Shown here one piece after another: positions 1 through 7,108 of a DNA stretch of 39,777 nucleotides. The stretch spans positions 1 through 39,777 of the forward strand of contig JAACPR010000006.1 of NCBI GenBank assembly GCA_009995365.1. Reading direction: 5' to 3'. Source of the stretch: Candidatus Parcubacteria bacterium. GTDB lineage: Bacteria; Patescibacteriota; Minisyncoccia; Phycocordibacterales; JAACPR01. Both the position numbers and the translations under genes were made by a program. The notes under the pieces were generated by a model. That model was not told the DNA's origin and did not search any database. It was given only the letters and a program-made list of their open reading frames with translations. The number at the start of each line of letters is the position of its first letter. The first letter of the stretch is position 1.

Positions 1-733
<733 letters not shown>

Positions 734-1036
734 AATCTAAAAACCACTATATGTTTCTACGAGGTAAATTCTTACAAAAGTAAAAATTTACCTATTTTTT
801 ATGTTTGTGAAAATACAATTTCCTGATTGTATTTTTCAATATTACCACCCAAATGACGTTTAAGACTCTTAAATAAATTTGGATGGTTTGTTTATGTCAA
901 AGTTCAATTTACGAAATTAAGATTTTAGGTTTTTAAAAACCGCTTATGGTTTAAAGCGGCCTCTTTGAAAACATCTAGCAGATGCTCTTAAACTGACCAC
1001 TTGAACCTAAATCTTTTTCTCATAAATGTAGTGGCT

Positions 1037-1064
1037 ATTATACGCATGCAAATAAATAAGTCAA
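1037..1064 (-). promoter_or_regulatory. Putative sigma70-type promoter for the 23S transcript (TTGACT-N16-TATAAT)
   Basis: Minus strand TTGACT (1059-1064), 16-nt spacer, TATAAT (1037-1042), pointing toward the 23S rRNA. Confidence 0.65.
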
Positions 1065-1165
1065 TACTTTTTAGCAAAAGAAAATTTGATGAAAAGTGGA
1101 TAACAATTTTAAAAAAATTCATACCCTATTCACGCCCCACTAGCACCGCTTTAAACATCAATTAC

Positions 1166-1203
1166 ACAACCAAAAACCACCCCATAAATCAGAGGTGGTT
1201 TTT
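1166..1203. terminator. Intrinsic terminator, probably for the 1226-1918 gene
   Basis: Inverted repeat AAAACCACC...GGTGGTTTTT (aaaaaccaccccataaatcagaggtggttttt). Confidence 0.7.
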
Positions 1204-1225
1204 GCTTTTCTTCAAAAAACTTTAA

Positions 1226-1918
1226 CTAGTTTTTCTCAGTAATTTCTTTTTTGATTTTATCAACAGCTTCTGCTGCAGCGTCTTTACCACCGATACCAAA
1301 TGCGATACCTAGTGCAATAGCAAGAGCAGCAACAACACCTGTGAATAATGTTTGGATAAAGATAACTCCAATTCCAAGTTGAACAAGTGCAGCTAGTGCG
1401 GCAAAAATCCAAATTGACCATTTTGTAACTGAACCTAGAAAGTTTGCTGATTCTAGATTTGCAGCTTTAGCGCTGGCAACAACTGTTTTTCTAAGTGCTT
1501 CACCAATTAGTGCGGCAATAAATAGAATCAATACTGCGGCAATAACTTGTGGGATGTAATTAACAACAACACCTGATAGGAAGTCATTTACTTGTGTAAG
1601 TCCTAGAACATCAAAAGCTGTAATCAAGAAAACTACAATAGTAAACCATTTTACAAGTTCACCTAGGAATTTTCCTGAATTTAATTTAAAGCCTCCTTTT
1701 TCTATAACTTCACCAATTCCTGCTGAAGAAAGTGCGCTATCTAATTTAAGTGATTTAATTACTTGTTCAATCACTTTTGAAAGTGCTGCACCAATTATCC
1801 ATCCAAGTAGGACGATAATAACAGCAATTATTATATTTGGAAGTACTCCGATTACACCATTCAAAACATTTGTGAATGATGATTCTAGAACTACTGTCCA
1901 CATTTCTAATGTATTCAT
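1226..1918 (-). CDS. Conserved TM-helix / small-conductance mechanosensitive channel-like membrane protein
   Basis: Hydrophobic 230-aa ORF with repeated glycine-rich TM helices (LPNIIIAVIIVLLGWIIGAALSKVIEQVIK; IGVLIFIQ-type repeats; ALGIAFGIGGKDAAAEAVDKIKKEI), typical of MscS-like conserved TM helix proteins. Confidence 0.75.
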   Translation of the reverse strand: MNTLEMWTVVLESSFTNVLNGVIGVLPNIIIAVIIVLLGWIIGAALSKVIEQVIKSLKLDSALSSAGIGEVIEKGGFKLNSGKFLGELVKWFTIVVFLITAFDVLGLTQVNDFLSGVVVNYIPQVIAAVLILFIAALIGEALRKTVVASAKAANLESANFLGSVTKWSIWIFAALAALVQLGIGVIFIQTLFTGVVAALAIALGIAFGIGGKDAAAEAVDKIKKEITEKN

Positions 1919-2012
1919 AAATTCTGTTAAGTTTAATTATTAATTTTTAAATATTAAGTGCGGTTTCGACCGCCACGTGACGACTCGATAAGTCGTACTT
2001 TTATTATAACAT

Positions 2013-2630
2013 CTATAACTCAAATCCAAGTCTATCTATCACCACCTGGTGAGGATAATCGAAAACATCGCGAACTAGTCTGTCGTGTATTCCTAATCGA
2101 TATTTGAAATCCTGCGACCCTAAAATGGCGTATCGAAGCTCTTTCCCTACCTCTGATTCGAGCGTTGAAATCAAATTTTTGAGACTGCGGTCTTTCACAT
2201 CATCCGCTACAATCAGCATATCAATTCTGCTATCGTCGTTTTGAATGAAAATTCCAGAAACAGCGAACAGCTTTAATTTACCAATTCTCTGCATCCTCTT
2301 TCCCACATCGGCATGCTTGAAAGGTTCAGTATTAATAAGCAAACTTTTCAAGTGATTCAAATAAACAAAATTTTTATTCAAAACATAACCATTCACTCTT
2401 TTCTTTTTTATCCCAGTTTTTAACTTTATCTCTTTAAAAAAACTGCGCTTGCGAATTAAACCGACATTATCCAAATTACTAAGTTCTTTTTTAGTTTGTT
2501 GTTTGGTAAGTTTTGTCTTTTTAGATATTTCTGGCAGATCGAGATCCTCATCAGGATTGAATAGGAAAAGTTTCATTATTTTGACTCGAGCCATGCTCCC
2601 AAACAGCTTTTCAAGTATTTGCATTGACAT
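2013..2630 (-). CDS. Winged-helix transcriptional regulator with C-terminal nucleotidyltransferase-like region
   Basis: LFGSMARVKIMKLFLFNPDEDLDLPEISKKTKLTKQQTKKELSNLDNVGLIRKR resembles a wHTH; the C-terminus (FAVSGIFIQNDDSRIDMLIVADDVKDRSLKNLISTLESEVGKELRYAILGSQDFKYRL) resembles a degenerate nucleotidyltransferase fold. Confidence 0.7.
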   Translation of the reverse strand: MSMQILEKLFGSMARVKIMKLFLFNPDEDLDLPEISKKTKLTKQQTKKELSNLDNVGLIRKRSFFKEIKLKTGIKKKRVNGYVLNKNFVYLNHLKSLLINTEPFKHADVGKRMQRIGKLKLFAVSGIFIQNDDSRIDMLIVADDVKDRSLKNLISTLESEVGKELRYAILGSQDFKYRLGIHDRLVRDVFDYPHQVVIDRLGFEL

Positions 2631-2642
2631 ATCTTTCTTTGA

Positions 2643-2729
2643 TTACTGATTTAAATAAATTAACAAGAGACTAGTTGCTAAAATTGAAACAAAAACTAAT
2701 ATGAATGTTAACGATGTCTTGTTTAGCAT
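2643..2729 (-). CDS. Putative 28-aa single-TM micropeptide upstream of the winged-helix gene (below the ORF-track size cutoff)
   Basis: Minus-strand ATG..TAA encoding MLNKTSLTFILVFVSILATSLLLIYLNQ, preceded by AAAAGGGAATT (SD-like) and a TATAAT hexamer; ends 12 nt before the next gene start. Confidence 0.5.
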   Translation of the reverse strand: MLNKTSLTFILVFVSILATSLLLIYLNQ

Positions 2730-2799
2730 AATTCCCTTTTAATAAAATTATTATAGCAAAAAATGGATGAAATTTATATAGATTCTTGATTCTGATTCT

Positions 2800-4149
2800 T
2801 TATTTCATATAAAGTTCATAAATATTTATTATTTCTTCAAAATCATTTCTACGATCTGAATTTACATACTCAGATATTTCGTTTAAATCAAGCGTCTTTT
2901 CTTCTGTTTCAATATTTATTTGTTTATATTTTTTTCGATTTGGATAGTAAAATTTTATTTCACCCTTTTTATAAGGAAAGTTTGTTACTTCACCAGTCAA
3001 AACCAAAGTCTTTTCAGAGTCCAAAATAGTGTCTTCGGCAATTTTAAAAACAATCTTTTCATCAGTATCTACCTCAAAAGGTTCAAAGACAAGCGTAAAC
3101 CTACCAATATTGATTTCTTGTTTTAAAGTGTTTTTCAACAGAACATCCACAGTTTTTCCACTTTTTGAATAATCCAAGTTTATTTCGGGATTCGAGACGA
3201 AGACCTTGGTTCTGGCAGTTGAATCGCTTTGACCTTTTACAGCTTTTAGAACGACATTATAGACACCGGCTGAATTGTAGGAATAACTGATTTCATCCCC
3301 TCTCAATTGCTTGCCATCACCCATAGACCATAGCGCCTTTATACCACTTCCTTTTGATTGGTTGTGCTCAAGATGGAAATCAATTTCGGAATTAACCAAA
3401 GCGTAGCGATTGCGACCAGCAGAAACCTTTAGGTCGACTTTTGGTTTGTAGTTTGAGAGGTCGCTTATTCCGGAATGAGTCGATTTTGTGCCAGATGAAG
3501 TTCCAGAACCAGCGGAAGAACCACCACCCGAATCAGCGCCAGAGCCATCATCAGAATCACCTTGGTCACTTTGGTCGTCTGCCGAGGTTGCATTCTCTAG
3601 GAAGGGTGTTGGCTGGGCGGGGATCCAATCAGATGCGGAACTGGTAGTAAGTCCGCCATCACTAGAACTAGAGAGGTTGGTATTTTGCAGTGAACTACCT
3701 GTTCCGTCAGCTCCCCACTCTGGATCATATGTGACCGTGTAGATAATCTCTCCGTCAGGATTCACAATTGAAAGCTCTTCGCCTGTGTTTTTGAGTGAGA
3801 AAACCGAGTCTATCAATAATTCGTTCTCAGAGTAATCCTCCAAAAATTTGGTGGAATTGTCAGCAATAATGGCATATTTTTGTGGCTCTAATAATAACCC
3901 AGTGTCGTCTGGATTATGTGGCGACAATCTGTGGGCGACATCGTTTTCTAAAAATCTATAATTTATTAGGTCGATCGATTCGTCGCCTGTATTATAGACC
4001 TCGATCCATTCCCTACCAGAGTCAGCACCCTCGGGGTTATACATTATTTCGGTGATTATAATTTCGGCATGAAGTGTAAGGGGAAATATACAGAAAAGGT
4101 AGAAAAATACGGATAAAAATATTAATTTGGTATTTGAAATTATTGGCAT
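2800..4149 (-). CDS. Secreted protein with lamin-tail domain (LTD) and PKD-like domain
   Basis: Signal peptide, then IIITEIMYNPEGADSGREWIEVYNTGDESIDLINYRF (LTD), low-complexity SDDGSGADSGGGSS linker, and ALWSMGDGKQLRGDEISYSYNSAGVYNVVLKAV (PKD). Confidence 0.85.
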   Translation of the reverse strand: MPIISNTKLIFLSVFFYLFCIFPLTLHAEIIITEIMYNPEGADSGREWIEVYNTGDESIDLINYRFLENDVAHRLSPHNPDDTGLLLEPQKYAIIADNSTKFLEDYSENELLIDSVFSLKNTGEELSIVNPDGEIIYTVTYDPEWGADGTGSSLQNTNLSSSSDGGLTTSSASDWIPAQPTPFLENATSADDQSDQGDSDDGSGADSGGGSSAGSGTSSGTKSTHSGISDLSNYKPKVDLKVSAGRNRYALVNSEIDFHLEHNQSKGSGIKALWSMGDGKQLRGDEISYSYNSAGVYNVVLKAVKGQSDSTARTKVFVSNPEINLDYSKSGKTVDVLLKNTLKQEINIGRFTLVFEPFEVDTDEKIVFKIAEDTILDSEKTLVLTGEVTNFPYKKGEIKFYYPNRKKYKQINIETEEKTLDLNEISEYVNSDRRNDFEEIINIYELYMK

Positions 4150-4159
4150 GAATCAAAGG

Positions 4160-4250
4160 TAGCACATGAACACTAAAATAGTTTTAAAGAAAAGTTAAAA
4201 TCCGTCTAAAGACAAGTTTTGACAAGAGAGGTAGGTTTGTTAGTATGTAA
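4160..4250. repeat. Array repeat R1 (carries plus-strand TTGACA-N16-TAGTAT promoter)
   Basis: actaaaatagttttaaagaaaagttaaaatccgtctaaagacaagttttgacaagagaggtaggtttgttagtat; homologous to the other R copies. Confidence 0.8.
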
Positions 4251-4252
4251 TC

Positions 4253-4311
4253 ATAAATGGCAATTGAGCCGACCGAGGAACCACCTAGAAATAGGTGGTT
4301 CCGTTTTATTT
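4253..4311 (+). ncRNA. Putative short hairpin RNA 1 with intrinsic terminator
   Basis: Downstream of ttgaca (4219-4224)-N16-tagtat (4241-4246); hairpin GGC-AATTGA-GCC, then GGAACCACCT-AGAAAT-AGGTGGTTCC followed by GTTTTATTT. Confidence 0.55.
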
Positions 4312-4698
4312 AATCAAATCTATTACCCTCTCTTTAATTTGGTTAAAATCATTAAAATATAACTTACTAATAAATCTCCTCAATCTCTTAACACTCATTA
4401 ACTTAATTTGAGACAAAATAACAAAATTTTCAAGTCCGTTAATTTTTATCTTGTGATAGAATTTTTCGTCACCACTTTTGGAACTTATAGGTAGTGTTAA
4501 ACAAATTCTATTATTAAAATTCTTTAAAATTAAAACGGGTCTTTCATACCTATTTTTCTTGCCGTTTTCCTCATCACCTATATTTAACCCAACGGATGCC
4601 CACCAAACCTGTCTTTCTTTTATTTCCAAAAAATTGATTTTATTATCAATCTTTTTCTTCATCTTATTCCACTCATCAAAGTCTTTGCGCACCACCAT
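4306..4698 (-). CDS. PemK/MazF-like toxin family protein (cassette 1)
   Basis: MVVRKDFDEWNKMKKKID..RQVWWASVGLNIGDEENGKKNRYERPVLILKNFNNRICLTLPISSK..FVILSQIKLMSVKRL: PemK/MazF signature (W-x-x-x-G-x-N-x-G-x-E, RPVLIxK, xSQIxxxxxKRL). Confidence 0.85.
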   Translation of the reverse strand: MVVRKDFDEWNKMKKKIDNKINFLEIKERQVWWASVGLNIGDEENGKKNRYERPVLILKNFNNRICLTLPISSKSGDEKFYHKIKINGLENFVILSQIKLMSVKRLRRFISKLYFNDFNQIKERVIDLIK

Positions 4699-4788
4699 AC
4701 CCTATCAAACACACCTAAAATCCTGATAAAGAAAGGTTGAAATCCGTCTCAAGACAAGTTTTGACAAGAAAAATGAATTTGATAATAT
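4699..4788. repeat. Array repeat R2
   Basis: ccctatcaaacacacctaaaatcctgataaagaaaggttgaaatccgtctcaagacaagttttgacaagaaaaatgaatttgataatat. Confidence 0.9.
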
Positions 4789-4794
4789 AGAAGA

Positions 4795-4877
4795 TACAAG
4801 TGCCGTAGGCCCGCCTTCGAAAGAAGGCTAAAAGAAATACAAAAAGCGATTAAAACAAATCTTTAATCGCTTTTTTA
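4795..4877 (+). ncRNA. Putative short structured RNA 2 with terminator
   Basis: ttgaca (4761-4766)-N16-taatat (4783-4788); hairpins GCC-GTA-GGC, GCCTTC-GAAA-GAAGGC (4813-4828), and terminator AAAGCGATTAAA...TTTAATCGCTTTTTT. Confidence 0.65.
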
Positions 4878-5242
4878 ATTTCTTGAAATAAATCCTCGGC
4901 TAATACACAAATTAGTTGAGATAATCTTTTAGTATCTACGACCTTCATTTGAGATATAATTGCTTTTGCCTGTTTACCGCCAATTAGCCCAACATCAAAT
5001 CTATATTTATGCTCTTGTTGTGAAGTGGTGAGTGGTATTGCAAAGAAAGTCATTAGACTCAACCCTTTAATAACTATAACGGGTCTTTTAAAATTAATAT
5101 AATCACCATGTTGCTCGTTACCTATATTCAGCCCTATATTACACCACCATACTTCCCCTTCATGATAAAAACGACCTTTTGATTTTCTATCAATCTTTTT
5201 CTTCATCTTATTCCACTCATCAAAATTTTTGCGCACCACCAA
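4850..5242 (-). CDS. PemK/MazF-like toxin family protein (cassette 2), non-ATG start
   Basis: VVRKNFDEWNKMKKKIDRK..GEVWWCNIGLNIGNEQHGDYINFKRPVIVIKGLSLMTFFAIPLTTS..AKAIISQMKVVDTKRL; start codon is TTG or GTG (gggTTGGTGGTGCGC). Confidence 0.85.
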   Translation of the reverse strand: MVVRKNFDEWNKMKKKIDRKSKGRFYHEGEVWWCNIGLNIGNEQHGDYINFKRPVIVIKGLSLMTFFAIPLTTSQQEHKYRFDVGLIGGKQAKAIISQMKVVDTKRLSQLICVLAEDLFQEIKKAIKDLF

Positions 5243-5310
5243 ACCCTACCAAAACCACCTAAAATCCTGATAAAGAAAAGTTTTGACAAGAGAGGCAGGT
5301 TTGTTATCAT
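5243..5310. repeat. Array repeat R3 (internally deleted version)
   Basis: ccctaccaaaaccacctaaaatcctgataaagaaaagttttgacaagagaggcaggtttgttatcat; lacks the gttgaaatccgtctcaagacaa segment of R2. Confidence 0.85.
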
Positions 5311-5315
5311 TATGA

Positions 5316-5400
5316 ATACAAACGGCTTCGGCAAGACCTTGCGAAAGCAAGGGTAACAAATAGAAAAAATTCAAGGGAGTAATTCCTTGAATTTTTTATT
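5316..5400 (+). ncRNA. Putative short structured RNA 3 with terminator
   Basis: ttgaca (5283-5288)-N16-tatcat (5305-5310); hairpins GC-TTCG-GC, CCTTGC-GAAA-GCAAGG (5337-5352), terminator AAAAAATTCAAGG...CCTTGAATTTTTT. Confidence 0.65.
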
Positions 5401-5769
5401 TAAATCTTCAAAATCTAACGATTCAATATAATCAATTTTATTTAATAACCTCTTTGAATCCAGTAACCGAATCTGAGAAAGTATCGCTGTGCTTTTTTGA
5501 TCATCAAATACCGATTGGAAGGTGTGATAAAATGGCAATGTTTTTATTGTTCTCGTTAGGGGAATAGCCCAAAATATGGATTTATTAAACTTTTTAAAAA
5601 TCAAAACTGGTCTTATAAAATTAGCCCCGACACCATCTTGTTCACTAGAGATATTCAACCCTAAATTACAATTCCAAATTTCTCTCTCATAAAAAATTGG
5701 TTTATTTTCAGATAAATTTATCTGCTTATTCATCTTATTCCACTCATCAAAGTCTTTGCGCACCACCAA
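5371..5769 (-). CDS. PemK/MazF-like toxin family protein (cassette 3), non-ATG start
   Basis: VVRKDFDEWNKMNKQIN..REIWNCNLGLNISSEQDGVGANFIRPVLIFKKFNKSIFWAIPLTRT..TAILSQIRLLDSKRL. Confidence 0.85.
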   Translation of the reverse strand: MVVRKDFDEWNKMNKQINLSENKPIFYEREIWNCNLGLNISSEQDGVGANFIRPVLIFKKFNKSIFWAIPLTRTIKTLPFYHTFQSVFDDQKSTAILSQIRLLDSKRLLNKIDYIESLDFEDLNKKFKELLP

Positions 5770-5859
5770 ACCCTAACAAACTCACCTAAAATCATTATAA
5801 AGAAAGATTAAAATCGAACTAAAAACCAATTTTGACATTAAAAATGAATTTGATACTAT
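5766..5859. repeat. Array repeat R4
   Basis: ccctaacaaactcacctaaaatcattataaagaaagattaaaatcgaactaaaaaccaattttgacattaaaaatgaatttgatactat. Confidence 0.85.
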
Positions 5860-5865
5860 AAAAAC

Positions 5866-5916
5866 ATCACGACGAAAAGGTTTTGTAGGGGTTCCGTCCC
5901 TTACAAAGCCTTTTTA
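5866..5916 (+). ncRNA. Putative short hairpin RNA 4 with terminator
   Basis: ttgaca (5832-5837)-N16-tactat (5854-5859), then hairpin AAGGTTTTGTAGGG-GTTCCG-TCCCTTACAAAGCCTT with TTTTTATTT tail. Confidence 0.55.
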
Positions 5917-5918
5917 TT

Positions 5919-6416
5919 TTATTTAAGCTCTAACTTGTTTCTTTTTCTATTTAAAAATTCAAAAATGTTTTTATCAGGGCGACTAAGCCTCTTCAGCAAA
6001 GCTGAATATTTCTTTTCATCTGGCACCAAAACAATCTCTAATTTATTTTCATTTAGCAAATATTCAACTAAACAATAAAAATCGCCATCACCAGAGACAA
6101 CGATTGCTTTATCAAAATTCTTATACTGTATCATTGTGTGCAAAATTAATTCTGCGTCAACATTTCCTTTTATTTTTCCACCTTTCAATTCAAGAGTTGG
6201 TTTAAAGATACAAATGTAGCCCATGTTTTGAAGTTTTGTATATAATGTTTCATTTCCAGGTATATAACCTATAAATATATAGGCTTTTGTAGTAGAATAT
6301 TTTTCTTTTAAATATTTATAAAATTTTTTAAAGTCCAATTCCCAACCGAGATCTCTAATCCCAAGATTTAAATTCTGACTGTCTATAAAAGCAAAGTTAT
6401 TAACTAATTTTTTCAT
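5919..6416 (-). CDS. NYN-domain (LabA/DUF88, PIN-like) putative RNase, in cassette 4
   Basis: NFAFIDSQNLNLGIRDLGWELDFKKF..KGNVDAELILHTMIQYKNFDKAIVVSGDGDFYCLVEYLL: NYN acidic motifs (FIDxQN, NVDAEL, SGDGDF). Confidence 0.88.
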   Translation of the reverse strand: MKKLVNNFAFIDSQNLNLGIRDLGWELDFKKFYKYLKEKYSTTKAYIFIGYIPGNETLYTKLQNMGYICIFKPTLELKGGKIKGNVDAELILHTMIQYKNFDKAIVVSGDGDFYCLVEYLLNENKLEIVLVPDEKKYSALLKRLSRPDKNIFEFLNRKRNKLELK

Positions 6417-6440
6417 CGATTAACATATTAATAAAATTTA

Positions 6441-6529
6441 TCCTACCAAAACCACCTAAAATCCTGATAAAAAAAGATTAAAATCCGGCTCAAGACGAAT
6501 TTTGACAAAAAAGCTGAGTTTGATATTAT
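6441..6529. repeat. Array repeat R5
   Basis: tcctaccaaaaccacctaaaatcctgataaaaaaagattaaaatccggctcaagacgaattttgacaaaaaagctgagtttgatattat. Confidence 0.9.
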
Positions 6530-6535
6530 GGAGGG

Positions 6536-6608
6536 TACAAATGCCTTCGGGCCCGCCCTCGAAAGAGGGAAAACAAAAAGCTACCAGAACATGTTTCTGA
6601 TAGTTTTT
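6536..6608 (+). ncRNA. Putative short structured RNA 5 with terminator
   Basis: ttgaca (6502-6507)-N16-tattat (6524-6529); hairpins GCC-TTCG-GGC, CCCTC-GAAA-GAGGG (6556-6569), terminator CTACCAGAA-CATG-TTCTGATAG-TTTTTTT (one mismatch on the plus strand). Confidence 0.65.
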
Positions 6609-6973
6609 TTGATTAAATTAAAAGTTTCTTTATCTAGAATAGCTTCTCTTTTATAAAATCTTTTTGTGTCTATTAATTTAATTTGAGATATTATTACTTT
6701 CGCATTTTTACCTCCTATTTTACCTATTGATATATAATATTTATTATTCTTATTAGAAGTAGTTAAAGGAGCAACTATAGAAATATCTTTATTGAACCTC
6801 TTGATAACTAATACTGGTCTATCAAATTCCTTACCTGTTCCATCTTGTTCAAAACCAATATTAATCCCCAACTTACACCACCAAATTTCTCTTGCTTTAT
6901 AATACCGCCTATTGTTATAAGCATTAACATTCTTCTTAACCTTATTCCACTCATCAAAGTCTTTAAGCACCAC
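6581..6973 (-). CDS. PemK/MazF-like toxin family protein (cassette 5)
   Basis: VVLKDFDEWNKVKKNVN..REIWWCKLGINIGFEQDGTGKEFDRPVLVIKRFNKDISIVAPLTTSNKN..AKVIISQIKLIDTKRF. Confidence 0.87.
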   Translation of the reverse strand: MVLKDFDEWNKVKKNVNAYNNRRYYKAREIWWCKLGINIGFEQDGTGKEFDRPVLVIKRFNKDISIVAPLTTSNKNNKYYISIGKIGGKNAKVIISQIKLIDTKRFYKREAILDKETFNLIKKTIRNMFW

Positions 6974-7018
6974 CAGACCCTAACAAAACCCCCTAAAATC
7001 CTGATAAATAAAATCTAA
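6974..7018. repeat. Array repeat R6 (half copy, gene-proximal side only)
   Basis: agaccctaacaaaaccccctaaaatcctgataaataaaatctaaacc; no plus-strand TTGACA promoter follows. Confidence 0.8.
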
Positions 7019-7038
7019 ACCGAACAAAATATAAAACA

Positions 7039-7072
7039 CAAAAACCCCGCCGTTTTACGAGCGGGATTTTTG
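7039..7072. terminator. Intrinsic terminator
   Basis: aaaaaccccgc...gcgggattttt. Confidence 0.65.
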
Positions 7073-7080
7073 AGGTAAAC

Positions 7081-7108
7081 AAAAAACCACTCTTGCGAGT
7101 GGTTTTTT
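7081..7108. terminator. Intrinsic terminator
   Basis: AAAAAACCACTC-TTGC-GAGTGGTTTTTT, near-perfect hairpin with U-tract on both strands. Confidence 0.85.

Noticed and set aside
965-1000. boxA-like sequence gatgctcttaaac near the 23S leader
   Set aside because: It lies on the plus strand, antisense to the 23S transcript, so it cannot act as boxA for that RNA.
5311-5355. Micro-ORF ATGAATACAAACGGCTTCGGC...TAA (MNTNGFGKTLRKQG) downstream of the R3 promoter
   Set aside because: Equivalent frames in the other copies do not give a conserved peptide, while hairpin pairing is conserved; RNA function is better supported.
4160-7020. CRISPR array
   Set aside because: Repeats are about 90 nt and spaced by whole genes (400-600 nt), with no short uniform spacers and no cas genes.
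4160-7020. Classical integron cassette array
   Set aside because: Cassette-like layout, but no integron integrase in the window and I could not identify paired attC core sites (RYYYAAC/GTTRRRY). Repeats look promoter-like instead. Worth an attC covariance-model scan.
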